Origin: Erythrobacter sp.
Lineage (GTDB): Bacteria > Pseudomonadota > Alphaproteobacteria > Sphingomonadales > Sphingomonadaceae
Assembly: GCA_025698865.1 (NCBI GenBank)
Contig: JAILWQ010000004.1
Coordinates: forward strand, 186,001 to 250,000
DNA length: 64,000 nt
Direction: 5' to 3'
Shown: positions 33,930 to 43,558 of the stretch, piece after piece
Numbering within the stretch: position 1 is the first letter of the stretch
How the letters are laid out: the number at the start of each line of letters is the position of its first letter
Notes under the pieces: model-generated
Seen by the model: the letters and a program-made list of their open reading frames with translations, nothing else
The model's database searches: none
Told to the model about the DNA's origin: nothing
Position numbers and translations under genes: made by a program

Positions 33930-34364
33930 TCAGTCGCGAGGGTCGCGGGTCAAGGCGTCGGAGACCTTGCGGTCGAACTGGCGTTGCTGCTCGGGTTCGA
34001 GAATTTCGCGCATGTCGAAGACATGGCGCACCGTTGCTTTCTGCAGATCGCCCATGCGTGCATGCACCTCGTCGATCGCGGCCGAGACCTCGGGACCGTA
34101 CTCATGCTCGGTTTCCATCGCCTGGGCGAGCCGGGCATTGGCTGCACGCGCCGATCCTTCGAGCCGTGCCCTTTCGACAGCGAAACGAGCCTCGAGCGCA
34201 TCGAGACGCTGCTCCTGGTCGGCCGTCAGGGTGAGTTCGTCGTGCACGAAATCGTGGAGGCCGGAGCCAGCCTCGTGATTGGCCCAGCGGTCCGCGGCAA
34301 TCGCGCCGAGGCATCCTGCAAGTGCTGCGAGAAGCACCGCGAGAACGATATGCGTCGTCTTCAA
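33930..34364 (-). CDS. Periplasmic heavy-metal sensor (CnrX-like)
   Basis: N-terminal TM anchor, LHDFVHDELTLTADQEQRLDALEARFA, H-rich helices. Confidence 0.75.
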   Translation of the reverse strand: MKTTHIVLAVLLAALAGCLGAIAADRWANHEAGSGLHDFVHDELTLTADQEQRLDALEARFAVERARLEGSARAANARLAQAMETEHEYGPEVSAAIDEVHARMGDLQKATVRHVFDMREILEPEQQRQFDRKVSDALTRDPRD

Positions 34365-34367
34365 ACC

Positions 34368-34664
34368 CTATTGCTCCACATGGAGGAGCGCCGATGGGGA
34401 CAGCTGTTCGCCGAGGATAAGACTCTCGCCAAATGACGCGGAAGACGTGCCATAGCCGCCGGGCCAACCGCTCGTTCCGGCGCCAGCTCCAAGCCCGACG
34501 ACGAACAGACCGACGAACAGAGCCGTCCGGCGGCGTCGGTCGGCGATTTCGCCAAGCTGTCCGGCGCGCTGCCAAACGCCATCCATGAAGTCGGCGGGGA
34601 CCTCGCTGGTGCCGGTGGCGGAAAGGGTTCCGAGCACCGCATCAAGAGAGTGATTGTCACGCAT
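34368..34664 (-). CDS. Small single-TM protein, candidate anti-sigma factor (CnrY-like position)
   Basis: MRDNHSLDAVLGTLSATGTSEVPADFMDGVWQRAGQLGEIADRRRRTALFVGLFVVGLGAG; upstream of sensor and sigma. Confidence 0.55.
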   Translation of the reverse strand: MRDNHSLDAVLGTLSATGTSEVPADFMDGVWQRAGQLGEIADRRRRTALFVGLFVVGLGAGAGTSGWPGGYGTSSASFGESLILGEQLSPSALLHVEQ

Positions 34665-34797
34665 CCGAAAAACTCCTGTGGGTTGCACGTGTCCTATACG
34701 CGCTCGCCTGCACAATCCCTTAAACTTCTTTTTTTGAGGGAATGTCCACCACCATACGTAATCGAGACGGGTCTGTCAGAATCGGGTCGAACCCGGG

Positions 34798-35502
34798 ATG
34801 AATGGAAACCAACTCGTGAGCAATATCACCGCACCTGAAGATCACGGCGAATTTACGCCTCTTCTTGGCAAGAGCTTTCTGACGCCGCTTTACGACCGGG
34901 CGATCGGTCTGTTCACCCGCGAACATCTCTGGCGCCAAAGGATTGTCGAAGAGCTGCACCTTGTCCCCGGCGACCGGGTGATCGATGTTGGCAGCGGAAC
35001 CGGCACTCTTCTCAAGGCCTTGATGACGGATTGTCCGGAAGCGGGTCTGATCGGTGTCGAACCCGACCCGGATGCGCTCGCGCTTGCGCGGCGCAAGTTT
35101 GGCGCGGGAGCCGATCTCGTGAAATGGCACAATGGCTTTCTCGAAAGCCTCGAGCTACCCGCAGGGTGGCAGCCGAACAAGATCGTCAGCAGCCTCGTCC
35201 TGCACCAGGTCCCCTTGCGCAAGAAGCAGACAATCCTGGAAACCATCGAAAGCTTGCTCGTGCCAGGCGGAACCGTGTTGATCTCCGATTATATGAAGCA
35301 GGATAGCCCACTCATGCGGAGCCTCTTCCGGGCGACCGTCCAGTCTCTTGACGGCATAAGCGACACGCAGCCCAGCGCCGACGGCGAAGTCGAAAAACTG
35401 TTCGCCGAAATCTTCACCGAGCCATGCCTGCTCCAACGGTTCCCGACGGCAACCGGGACGATCTCGCTATGGCGCGGATACAAGAAAGGAATTGCACAAT
35501 GA
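34798..35502 (+). CDS. Class I SAM-dependent methyltransferase
   Basis: VIDVGSGTGTLLKAL. Confidence 0.85.
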   Translation: MNGNQLVSNITAPEDHGEFTPLLGKSFLTPLYDRAIGLFTREHLWRQRIVEELHLVPGDRVIDVGSGTGTLLKALMTDCPEAGLIGVEPDPDALALARRKFGAGADLVKWHNGFLESLELPAGWQPNKIVSSLVLHQVPLRKKQTILETIESLLVPGGTVLISDYMKQDSPLMRSLFRATVQSLDGISDTQPSADGEVEKLFAEIFTEPCLLQRFPTATGTISLWRGYKKGIAQ

Positions 35503-35963
35503 ATTTGAAAAAGCCTTCGCTGCTCCGGCGATCGATTAGCGGCGCGGCCTTGCTCGTGCTGGCAGCCTGTTCGAACGTGGCTCAGGCAGCGACCTATACG
35601 ATGTTCCGGGATCCAGGATGTGGGTGCTGTCTCAACTGGGCAGGCCATGTCGAAGACGGGATGAACACGAAGGTGGCATCGGTCGACAGCAACGACATGG
35701 CGGCGATCAAGACCGCGCGGGGCGTACCCCATGAGTTATGGTCATGCCATACGATGGAGGTCGATGGATACATCATCGAAGGTCACGTGCCTGCAGAAGC
35801 CGTCGCCAAGCTTTTGCGCGAACGGCCCGCCGGCGTTGCCGGCCTCGCGGTTCCGGGAATGCCTCTGGGATCGCCCGGCATGGAGGCCGGAAACCGGATC
35901 CAGCCTTACGACGTCATCGCCTTTGGCCCAACCGGACAGAGCGTCTTCGCGTCCTTTCCGTAA
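35499..35963 (+). CDS. DUF411 metal-binding lipoprotein
   Basis: LAACS lipobox; MFRDPGCGCCLNWAGHVED; VPHELWSCHTMEVDGYIIEGHVPA. Confidence 0.85.
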   Translation: MNLKKPSLLRRSISGAALLVLAACSNVAQAATYTMFRDPGCGCCLNWAGHVEDGMNTKVASVDSNDMAAIKTARGVPHELWSCHTMEVDGYIIEGHVPAEAVAKLLRERPAGVAGLAVPGMPLGSPGMEAGNRIQPYDVIAFGPTGQSVFASFP

Positions 35964-36249
35964 GGGGGTGAAGCCACTCCATGCGTCGGCATGAAAGGTT
36001 GCAGGCGATGAGGACTAATTGCGGGAAGCGACACAGAAGCCTGTCGAACTTCTCGCCGGGTCCGGGCTGGCTGCCCCCACAGTCCCGGACCCTTCCAATT
36101 TGTATGATTGCAGCACGCACGAAATAGGAGAAATGCGATAGTCAAAAGCTCGGTCAGAAATGCTGGATCTTTTTAAGGGGTGAACCTCTGCCCAACGTAC
36201 TGCTTGTCGTGATGCTTCTCGGACGGGATGACATAGACAGGGGAAAGAC

Positions 36250-37602
36250 TTGCAGACAGATGGCGACGATCAACATAGCGAGAATGCGGGCTCGATAACG
36301 TTGCTGGGCGGTGTCGCGATGGGGACCGGCGTCATGATTGGCGCCGGTATCTTCGCACTGACCGGCCAGATTGCCGAACTGGCTGGACCGTTATTTCCGC
36401 TTTCTTTCATAGTCGGCGCGCTGGTTACCTCGCTTGCCGCCTACAGCTACATCAAGATGTCGAACCGCTGGCCCTCCTCTGGCGGCATCGCGATGATCCT
36501 TCAGAAGGCTTACGGACCGGGCGTCGTTGCAGCATCGGCATCGCTCCTGATGGCGCTGTCGATGGTCATCAACGAAAGCCTGGTCGCTCGGACCTTCGCG
36601 ACCTATGCCTTGCGGCCCTTTGGGCTCGAAAGCAGCGGCATTCTGGTCTCCGTCGCGGCACTGGCCCTCATCGTTTTCGCCTATTTCGTGAATGCTGCCG
36701 GCAACAAATCGGTCAGCGGGTTTTCGCTCATTATGTCGGCAATCAAGATCGGCGGCATCGCCCTGTTCGCAATTGCGGCGATCTGGGCCACCGGATTTTC
36801 AGGCGGTGCCTTCGCAGAGCCGGTCGCGCTTTCGGGCCTCGACGCGTTGCTCGCTTCGGTCGCTTTCTCGATCCTCGCTTTCAAGGGTTTCACCACCATC
36901 ACCAACAGCGGCGGCGAAATCATCGATCCGCATCGGAATGTCGGCAGAACCATTATCATTTCGATCGCAGTATGCGTGGTCGTCTACCTTCTCGTCGCGG
37001 TGGCGGTCGGCGCCAGCCTCAGCACTTCAGAAATAGCCGAGGCGCGCGATTACTCTCTTGCGGCAGCTGCGCGCCCCGCGCTCGGAGAGCTTGGCTTCTA
37101 TTTCACAGTCGCAATCGCGATCGCAGCCACGACCTCGGGTGTCATCGCCAGTGTTTTCGCCGTTTCGCGAATGCTGACGATGCTGACCGAGATGAAGATG
37201 ATCCCGCATAGCCATTTCGGCATGAGCGGACCGATCCGCAGTCACATGCTGGTCTATACCGTAGTGATTGCCGGCACGCTCGCGGTCCTGTTCGATCTGT
37301 CGCGGATCGCTTCGCTCGGAGCATTTTTCTATCTCGTAATGGACATGCTTGTGCATTGGGGCGTGCTGCGCGGTTTGCGGGAAGAGATCGGTGCGCGTGC
37401 CTGGGTGCTATGGTCGGCACTCGTGGCGGACAGCGTAGTCCTGACAGCTTTTGCCTTCGCCAAGCTCAAAACCGACCCTGCGGTCGTCGCCTATGCGGTC
37501 GCAGGCATTGCCGCCGTTTTCATCGCCGAATGGTTCTATTTGTCCAGGCGTTCGCAAGCGATGGACTCCGCTTCAGAAAGACCGGCGGAAGAGAGGCGGT
37601 GA
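36250..37602 (+). CDS. APC-family amino acid permease
   Basis: GTGVMIGAGIFALTGQIAELAGP; 12 TM-like; TTG start. Confidence 0.85.
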   Translation: MQTDGDDQHSENAGSITLLGGVAMGTGVMIGAGIFALTGQIAELAGPLFPLSFIVGALVTSLAAYSYIKMSNRWPSSGGIAMILQKAYGPGVVAASASLLMALSMVINESLVARTFATYALRPFGLESSGILVSVAALALIVFAYFVNAAGNKSVSGFSLIMSAIKIGGIALFAIAAIWATGFSGGAFAEPVALSGLDALLASVAFSILAFKGFTTITNSGGEIIDPHRNVGRTIIISIAVCVVVYLLVAVAVGASLSTSEIAEARDYSLAAAARPALGELGFYFTVAIAIAATTSGVIASVFAVSRMLTMLTEMKMIPHSHFGMSGPIRSHMLVYTVVIAGTLAVLFDLSRIASLGAFFYLVMDMLVHWGVLRGLREEIGARAWVLWSALVADSVVLTAFAFAKLKTDPAVVAYAVAGIAAVFIAEWFYLSRRSQAMDSASERPAEERR

Positions 37603-37702
37603 CCCCGTTAGTAGAACACGAGCGCAAAGGCAGCGACCAAAAGCCGACGAGGATCGAGGCGCCAAGTTCGCGGATCAAAAGAAATTCAAGACGGAGCATA
37701 TC

Positions 37703-38464
37703 GTGACGACTAAAACTGCCACCGTTTACCGAATGGTCATGCCGGACCACGTTTGTCCGTATGGATTGAAAACGGTCGATTTGCTCAAACGCGAAGGTTT
37801 CGAGGTGGACGACCACCATTTGAAAACGCGCGAGGAGACCGATGCGTTCAAAGAGCAGCATGGGGTAGAAACCACCCCCCAAACCTTCATCGGCGGGAAG
37901 CGCATCGGAGGTTACGACGATGTCCGTGAGCATGTCGGCAAGAAAAGAACGCAAGCCGGTGATGACGAGACCAGCTACCAGCCCGTCATTGCCATTTTCG
38001 GCGTCGCTTTCCTCCTGGGTCTGGCAATTAGCTGGTACGTTTTCGACACGATTTTCACGGTGGAAGCGGTCGAATGGTTTGTCAGCCTATCGATGGCCTT
38101 GCTCGCGATCCAGAAGTTGCAGGACGTGCGCAGCTTCTCGACCATGTTCCTCAACTACGATCTGCTGGCGCGACGCTGGGTAGGATATGGATTTCTATAT
38201 CCGTTCGGTGAGGGTTTGGCTGGAATATTAATGGTCGCGCACGCGCTTCCGATCGTCTCGGTTCCGGTATCGCTGTTCATAGGGACGGTCGGCGCGGTCA
38301 GCGTGTTCAAGGCGGTCTACATCGACAAGCGCGAGTTGAAATGCGCTTGCGTCGGCGGAAGCAGCAACGTGCCGCTCGGCTTCGTATCGTTGACCGAGAA
38401 CCTGTTCATGATCGGTATGGGTCTTTGGATGGGTGCCAAGGCCCTGGGTTGGGTCTCGCTATGA
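37703..38464 (+). CDS. Glutaredoxin domain fused to MauE/DoxX-like membrane domain
   Basis: HVCPYGLKTVDLLKREGFEVDDH...TPQTFIGGKRIGGYDD followed by 4 TM; GTG start inferred. Confidence 0.75.
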   Translation: MTTKTATVYRMVMPDHVCPYGLKTVDLLKREGFEVDDHHLKTREETDAFKEQHGVETTPQTFIGGKRIGGYDDVREHVGKKRTQAGDDETSYQPVIAIFGVAFLLGLAISWYVFDTIFTVEAVEWFVSLSMALLAIQKLQDVRSFSTMFLNYDLLARRWVGYGFLYPFGEGLAGILMVAHALPIVSVPVSLFIGTVGAVSVFKAVYIDKRELKCACVGGSSNVPLGFVSLTENLFMIGMGLWMGAKALGWVSL

Positions 38465-38877
38465 TTTGGGCACTGCTTCTCGGTTTCGCGCTGTTCGCGA
38501 TCTCTCTCTACTTCCACATGTTGATGCTGCGCGGGGCGAAAGCCGTTTCTCCGCCAGGCAAGGACCCACGCCATTTCCGGCTGCTTGCAGGCTCCAGCCT
38601 CGTTCTTCTCAGCCATCTGGTCATCGCCGGCATATTCGCGGGCGGAATGTATCTCGCTTCCGTCTGGGGCCTTGGCGGGCTCGAGAAGGACGTCATCAAC
38701 AGCTGGATGGATTATTACTACTTCGCGCTGATCACGATCTCGACGGTCGGTCTCGGCGATATTCTGCCCGCCGGGCACATGCGCGCCATTTCCGGCATCG
38801 CCGCCCTTACCGGGTTCCTGATGATCAGTTGCACCGCCCAATATGTCTATCAAACCATGAGCGAAAAGGAGAATTGA
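38461..38877 (+). CDS. Ion channel (potassium channel pore-type) protein
   Basis: Pore motif YYYFALITISTVGLGDILPAG. Confidence 0.75.
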   Translation: MIWALLLGFALFAISLYFHMLMLRGAKAVSPPGKDPRHFRLLAGSSLVLLSHLVIAGIFAGGMYLASVWGLGGLEKDVINSWMDYYYFALITISTVGLGDILPAGHMRAISGIAALTGFLMISCTAQYVYQTMSEKEN

Positions 38878-38878
38878 T

Positions 38879-39412
38879 ATGGCTGAAGCTAGGCACGATG
38901 CACACGAAAAAGGTGGAGGGGGCGGCAACTACTGGCGGTTCATGGCAATGGTATCGACCTCGACCGTGATCATGTTCTTCCTGATGTATGCCAACAGCTT
39001 CGACATGGACGACGTTTTCTGGAGCGAGACGCGCTTCTGGATGATGTTCGTCATGGGCGCGATGATGATGGTGGTCATGCTTCTCTTCATGTGGGGCATG
39101 TACAAGGACCGGACCAAGAACTTCATCATCTTGGGTGTCGGAGCCGTCGTCTTCGCGCTCGCGCTATGGCTCGTACGCAGCCAGACCACGGTGGACGATA
39201 CCGAATACATGGCCGCGATGATCCCGCACCACTCGATCGCGATCATGACTAGCGAGAGGGCGAGCCTGAAGGATCCGCGGGTTCGCGAACTCGCGCAGGC
39301 CATCATCGTCGCGCAGCGGCGCGAGATCGCCGAGATGAAATATCTCATCCAGGACATCGAGGAAAACGGTCCGCGCACCGAAGAACGTCTGCCCGAGGAG
39401 ATGCAGCAATGA
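38879..39412 (+). CDS. DUF305 domain-containing membrane protein
   Basis: TEYMAAMIPHHSIAIMTSERA...IIVAQRREIAEMK. Confidence 0.8.
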   Translation: MAEARHDAHEKGGGGGNYWRFMAMVSTSTVIMFFLMYANSFDMDDVFWSETRFWMMFVMGAMMMVVMLLFMWGMYKDRTKNFIILGVGAVVFALALWLVRSQTTVDDTEYMAAMIPHHSIAIMTSERASLKDPRVRELAQAIIVAQRREIAEMKYLIQDIEENGPRTEERLPEEMQQ

Positions 39413-39897
39413 ACAAGATCGCAATCCTGACGCTTGCAGCCCTCCCTCTGGCGGCCTGCAACACCAATACCGCGGTCGGCAATGATCGCGAAGCACAGCT
39501 CGATCCCCCGGCAACTGCGGCGCCGATAGAGAGTGCTGCGAGCGCTCTTGCCAATCTCAGCCCGGGCCTCATGCTGCCCGAGACCATGAGCGACGCGGAC
39601 CTCGCCACGCTGGGAGCCGAGAACACGTGTCAGTTTCGCCTGACTGAGGTCGCGTTTCCGTCGTTCGTCTACGACAACAGCGGTGGCGGCGCGATCAAGA
39701 TCAACGGCAAGCTGATCCCTGTCACAGCAAGCGCCTCGGGTGAGTATGCGAATGGTGAGCTTCGTATCCGCACGCGCCTTCTCGATGACGAAGGAGACGC
39801 GGGCCTGCAGATGCAGGAACTCATCGTCGCCGGACCTCGGATGAAGGACGAGTTCGGGTTCTGGGGGTACACGACCTGCGGCAACAGCGAGGCGTGA
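39409..39897 (+). CDS. Hypothetical lipoprotein (DUF6692-like)
   Basis: MNKIAILTLAALPLAACN lipobox; 4-bp overlap with DUF305 gene. Confidence 0.6.
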   Translation: MNKIAILTLAALPLAACNTNTAVGNDREAQLDPPATAAPIESAASALANLSPGLMLPETMSDADLATLGAENTCQFRLTEVAFPSFVYDNSGGGAIKINGKLIPVTASASGEYANGELRIRTRLLDDEGDAGLQMQELIVAGPRMKDEFGFWGYTTCGNSEA

Positions 39898-39990
39898 ACA
39901 CGAGCGAGCGGGCGCCAGCGTGCGTCGGTGCCCGCTCTATGATCATGTTCGGCCCGGCACGCGCGGCCGAATTTATAATGAGGTGCTACA

Positions 39991-40710
39991 GTGGAAGCTG
40001 AGCCTGTGAGCGATGCAGCCCCCCTTGCGGTCTTCGGTGCCGGAGGAAAGACCGGCACGGAAATACTGCGCCATGCGGTTCACAAGGGCATCGAAGTTCG
40101 AGCGTTCGAGCACACCTTGCCCGAACCATCGGACCGGGTCGACAACGTCGAGTACCTCCAGTGCGATGTACTCAATGACGACTTCAGCAGCGAGCTCGAA
40201 GGTTGCCGTGCTGTTATTTCCGCACTCGGTATAGGATTTAGCCCATCCACGGCGATCGATCCGCCTCCGCTTTACACGGAGGGAACCCGCAGGCTGGTGG
40301 AAGCGATGTCGGCGACCGGCATTTCCCGGATCGTCGTGATATCGGCGGCGTTCGTAGAGCCGCAGCCCAGCGTTCCTGCATGGTTCGAGCTCACAGCAAG
40401 ACCAGCCTTGCACAATATTCTCGAACAGATGCGCGCCATGGAAGATCTTCTGGAGCGCGCGAAAGGCCTGAAATGGACGGCTGCGCGACCGGGCTGGCTC
40501 CTCGACGAACCCTATACGGGTGAAGCCGTCATTACCGACGAGCGCCTTGCCCAAGATTGCTTTCGCTGCAGGCACGCCGACCTCGCGGCAGCGATGCTCG
40601 AATTCGTCTGCGAGAACACCTGGGTCAACGCTAAACCCGCTATCGCCCGGCCAGAAGAAGACCGCTTCGAGAACGTCTCGGCGCTCAAGGCCGAACTCGG
40701 GATCGACTAG
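39991..40710 (+). CDS. NAD(P)H-binding SDR-like protein
   Basis: LAVFGAGGKTGTEILRHAV; GTG start. Confidence 0.75.
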   Translation: MEAEPVSDAAPLAVFGAGGKTGTEILRHAVHKGIEVRAFEHTLPEPSDRVDNVEYLQCDVLNDDFSSELEGCRAVISALGIGFSPSTAIDPPPLYTEGTRRLVEAMSATGISRIVVISAAFVEPQPSVPAWFELTARPALHNILEQMRAMEDLLERAKGLKWTAARPGWLLDEPYTGEAVITDERLAQDCFRCRHADLAAAMLEFVCENTWVNAKPAIARPEEDRFENVSALKAELGID

Positions 40711-40753
40711 ATCGATGCGGACTTGCGGAAACATTCCAACAACGAGGTAAGAT

Positions 40754-42106
40754 ATGCTGCTTGAGAAGATAAAGACCCCCGGCCTTTCGCACCTTTCCTA
40801 TCTGATCGGTTCGCAGGGCAAGGCAGCGGTCATCGATCCGCGCCGCGACTGCGAGATATATCTCGAGCGAGCCCGCGCCGAAGGGCTGGAGATCACGCAT
40901 ATCTTCGAAACGCACAGGAATGAGGATCTCATCACGGGATCGCCGGTACTGGCCAAAATGACCGGCGCCCGGGTTCTGCACGGTCCAAACCCTGCGGATG
41001 AGGTTGTGTTCGCCGACACCGCGCGAGAGGGCGATGTTTTCGAGATCGGTAAGATCAGGGTCGAAGTGCTCGAAACCCCCGGTCACACCGACGATCATCT
41101 CGCCTTCGTCTTTCACGACGACGATTATCCCGAAGGACCGGTCGGCGTGTTCACCGGCGATGCGCTCTTCGTGGGCGACGTCGGCCGAACCGATTTCTAT
41201 CCCGAGCGCGCGCGGGAGGTCGCGGGCCTCCTGTACGATTCATTGCAAAAGATTTGCGCTCTGGGTGACCAGACAATCATATACCCGGCGCACGGTGCCG
41301 GATCGGTTTGCGGGTCCGGAATGGCAGACCGGGAATTCTCGACAATCGGCCATGAGCGGCGCAACAACCCGCGGCTGCGCATTGCTGACCGCGACGAGTT
41401 CATCAAGGCGAAGGTAGAAGAGCATCATTACCAGCCACCTTATTTTCGGCTAATGGAGCGGCTCAATCTCGAAGGCGCCAATGCCGCGCCGCGAGTCATG
41501 CGGCCAAGGCTTCTGGGGCTGGAAGACCTCGGCGAGAGCGGCGCCGATCATCTGGTCGATGTACGCGAGCCGCTCGCCTATGCCGCCGGTCATATGCAGG
41601 GTGCCGTGTGCCTTCCAGTGGGAATGATACCCGCCTTTGCCGGGTGGTTCATCAGCGAAGGCGACACGATAGCCCTAATCGCTTCCGAAGAAGACGAGCT
41701 CGCTCAAGCTATGGCGCATTTGGTGCGCATTGGTCTCGATAATATTGTCGGCGGCTATGTCGGCGTGATCCCAGCCGCCGCACAGGGCAAAGCGATGCAA
41801 AGTATTGCCATGATCGACACCGAGGAAGTCGCACGCAGGCTCGCTGAGGACAGCGAAGATTGGACCTTGCTCGACGTGCGCGCCCTTGACGAACGGCAGC
41901 AAGGCAGCATCGATGAATCCGAACATGTCTATGTCGGCGAGCTCAACACCCGCTGGAAAGAGCTCGATCGCGACCGTCATTACACTTTGATGTGCGCCAG
42001 CGGCATGAGGGCGAGCGTAGCAGCGGGCTGGCTCGCAAGCCAAGGCTTCAAACACCTCGACGTCTATCTGGGCTCCATGGGCGCATGGACAAACGCGCAG
42101 GGCTAA
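40754..42106 (+). CDS. MBL-fold hydrolase with rhodanese-like domains
   Basis: GHTDDHLAFVF, FTGDALFVGDVGRTDF, rhodanese MCASGMRASVAAGWL. Confidence 0.88.
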   Translation: MLLEKIKTPGLSHLSYLIGSQGKAAVIDPRRDCEIYLERARAEGLEITHIFETHRNEDLITGSPVLAKMTGARVLHGPNPADEVVFADTAREGDVFEIGKIRVEVLETPGHTDDHLAFVFHDDDYPEGPVGVFTGDALFVGDVGRTDFYPERAREVAGLLYDSLQKICALGDQTIIYPAHGAGSVCGSGMADREFSTIGHERRNNPRLRIADRDEFIKAKVEEHHYQPPYFRLMERLNLEGANAAPRVMRPRLLGLEDLGESGADHLVDVREPLAYAAGHMQGAVCLPVGMIPAFAGWFISEGDTIALIASEEDELAQAMAHLVRIGLDNIVGGYVGVIPAAAQGKAMQSIAMIDTEEVARRLAEDSEDWTLLDVRALDERQQGSIDESEHVYVGELNTRWKELDRDRHYTLMCASGMRASVAAGWLASQGFKHLDVYLGSMGAWTNAQG

Positions 42107-42126
42107 AAAGCTGGAAAACCTCGAAA

Positions 42127-42436
42127 ATGGCCAACCCGCGATCCCTTCAGGGCCGTGCGCGAAAGCTGTTTGGCCTACCGGAAGACACGCTGGTCTATCC
42201 TGCGCTTGATTGTGCAGGGGGGCGCGTCTCGACGATCATACAGGCAGGCAAACGCAACCCCCGCTTGAATGGCGATGTCTCACTTTTTCGAATTTCAGCA
42301 GATCAGGGCCGTGCTGGACCTGCCCTACCTTGAAAAAATCGACGTGGCCGTGCCTACCAATCTGAAATGCGGAAATTGCTCTGAAGATGCTGTCGAGCGA
42401 CTGCACGAGCTCGGCGGGAAATCACCGCAGGGATAG
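42127..42436 (+). pseudogene. Remnant of persulfide dioxygenase-like MBL-fold protein (frameshifted)
   Basis: LFGLPEDTLVYPALDCAGGRVSTI...RNPRL, then in another frame FFEFQQIRAVLDLPYLEKIDVAVPTNLKCGNC*. Confidence 0.65.
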
Positions 42437-42794
42437 GTTGGATTGCCTTGGCCACCGCGGAGCCATGTGCGGGCTATTGCGCGCTATCCGCATTCCCAAT
42501 CATTTGAACGAACCGGGGAGGCTATCATCAGAACCACATCGGGATGACAATCGAATTGGAGTCCTTCGGGATTGGGGAGCTTTTTTGAACCTGTCGCAAT
42601 TAAGACCGCTTTTTTTCGCTCGATTCCGAAAATGCTTACCCTCGAACATTGCCAAGGCGCATTTGTCTGTAGGACGTTGCGCGCAGAAGATCGTCTGAAC
42701 CCTCATTGTCCGGTCGCGCTTTATAGATCCCCGCAAAGTTTCGCTATCGCAGTAAAAGGAGCCAATCCGAGTGTCGTTCTCTCAGAACCTCGGA

Positions 42795-43214
42795 TTACAT
42801 AAATGCTTTCATGAGAGTTGGCTCGAAATAGCCCCAGGCGGCCGCGATGAAGCTCATCACGGTTGCAACCAGGAGCAAAATTATCTGACGGTTCTTGAGC
42901 CATTTAACTGCGGCCCGGGAGTGGCAATGACTCGTGTGCCGATGTTTGCGCAGAACAATGAGCCAACTAGCCGCCACCGCAATCATCGAAAATGCGGTCA
43001 TTGGCCAATGGAGCGAACCCAGAGGCGCCAAAACACTGCTCAGGCTCGCACTCAGCCCGGCGGCAACCAGCACCATCGGTAGAATGCAGCAAGAGCAAGC
43101 TGCCAAAACAGCAGCCGAACTGCTTATGACGCTCACAACGGTCGTCTTGCCGTCGTGCAAAGGTAGTGGTTCGACAGCATGAGTCGGTTCGGCCATCAAG
43201 CGACTAGCAACCAC
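42795..43214 (-). CDS. MerT-like mercuric transporter family membrane protein
   Basis: SSSAAVLAACSCCILPMVLVAAGLSASLSSVLAPLG. Confidence 0.65.
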   Translation of the reverse strand: MVASRLMAEPTHAVEPLPLHDGKTTVVSVISSSAAVLAACSCCILPMVLVAAGLSASLSSVLAPLGSLHWPMTAFSMIAVAASWLIVLRKHRHTSHCHSRAAVKWLKNRQIILLLVATVMSFIAAAWGYFEPTLMKAFM

Positions 43215-43463
43215 GAACGGCCCTTACCCATATGAAGTCTTCAAATAGGTCTGCCATAGTACTCGTTCGAACAGAGGCTTCACACGCGAGGGTTCATTGT
43301 ATTTCGCCGATGTGGCATAGCCCTCCACCAATTGAAGGTCGAGGTCAATTGCGTCACACTGACAGCTCCTCAACCCCGTCACGCAGCTGAGGTGTCCAAG
43401 CTCGGCGGACGCCGCAGTCCTTTGACCAACATAGCCGCGCTCAACAGCTATTGTACCTGAAAG

Positions 43464-43558
43464 ACGGAACCCCGCGCCAGGGTTGGGTGAAGCGCGGGGT
43501 TCCTGAACGGCCCCGGGACACCTGCGATCCGCAGGGTTCAGGGGGAGGTGGGGCCGCC
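43464..43558. repeat. Structured intergenic repeat, copy B
   Basis: GGAACCCCGCGC-14 nt-GCGCGGGGTTCC perfect 12-bp inverted repeat, GGCCCC...CCTGCGATCCGCAGG...GGGGCC. Confidence 0.75.

Noticed and set aside
42440-42790. Small ORFs on both strands downstream of the persulfide dioxygenase remnant
   Set aside because: Composition and lack of motifs fit decayed intergenic DNA
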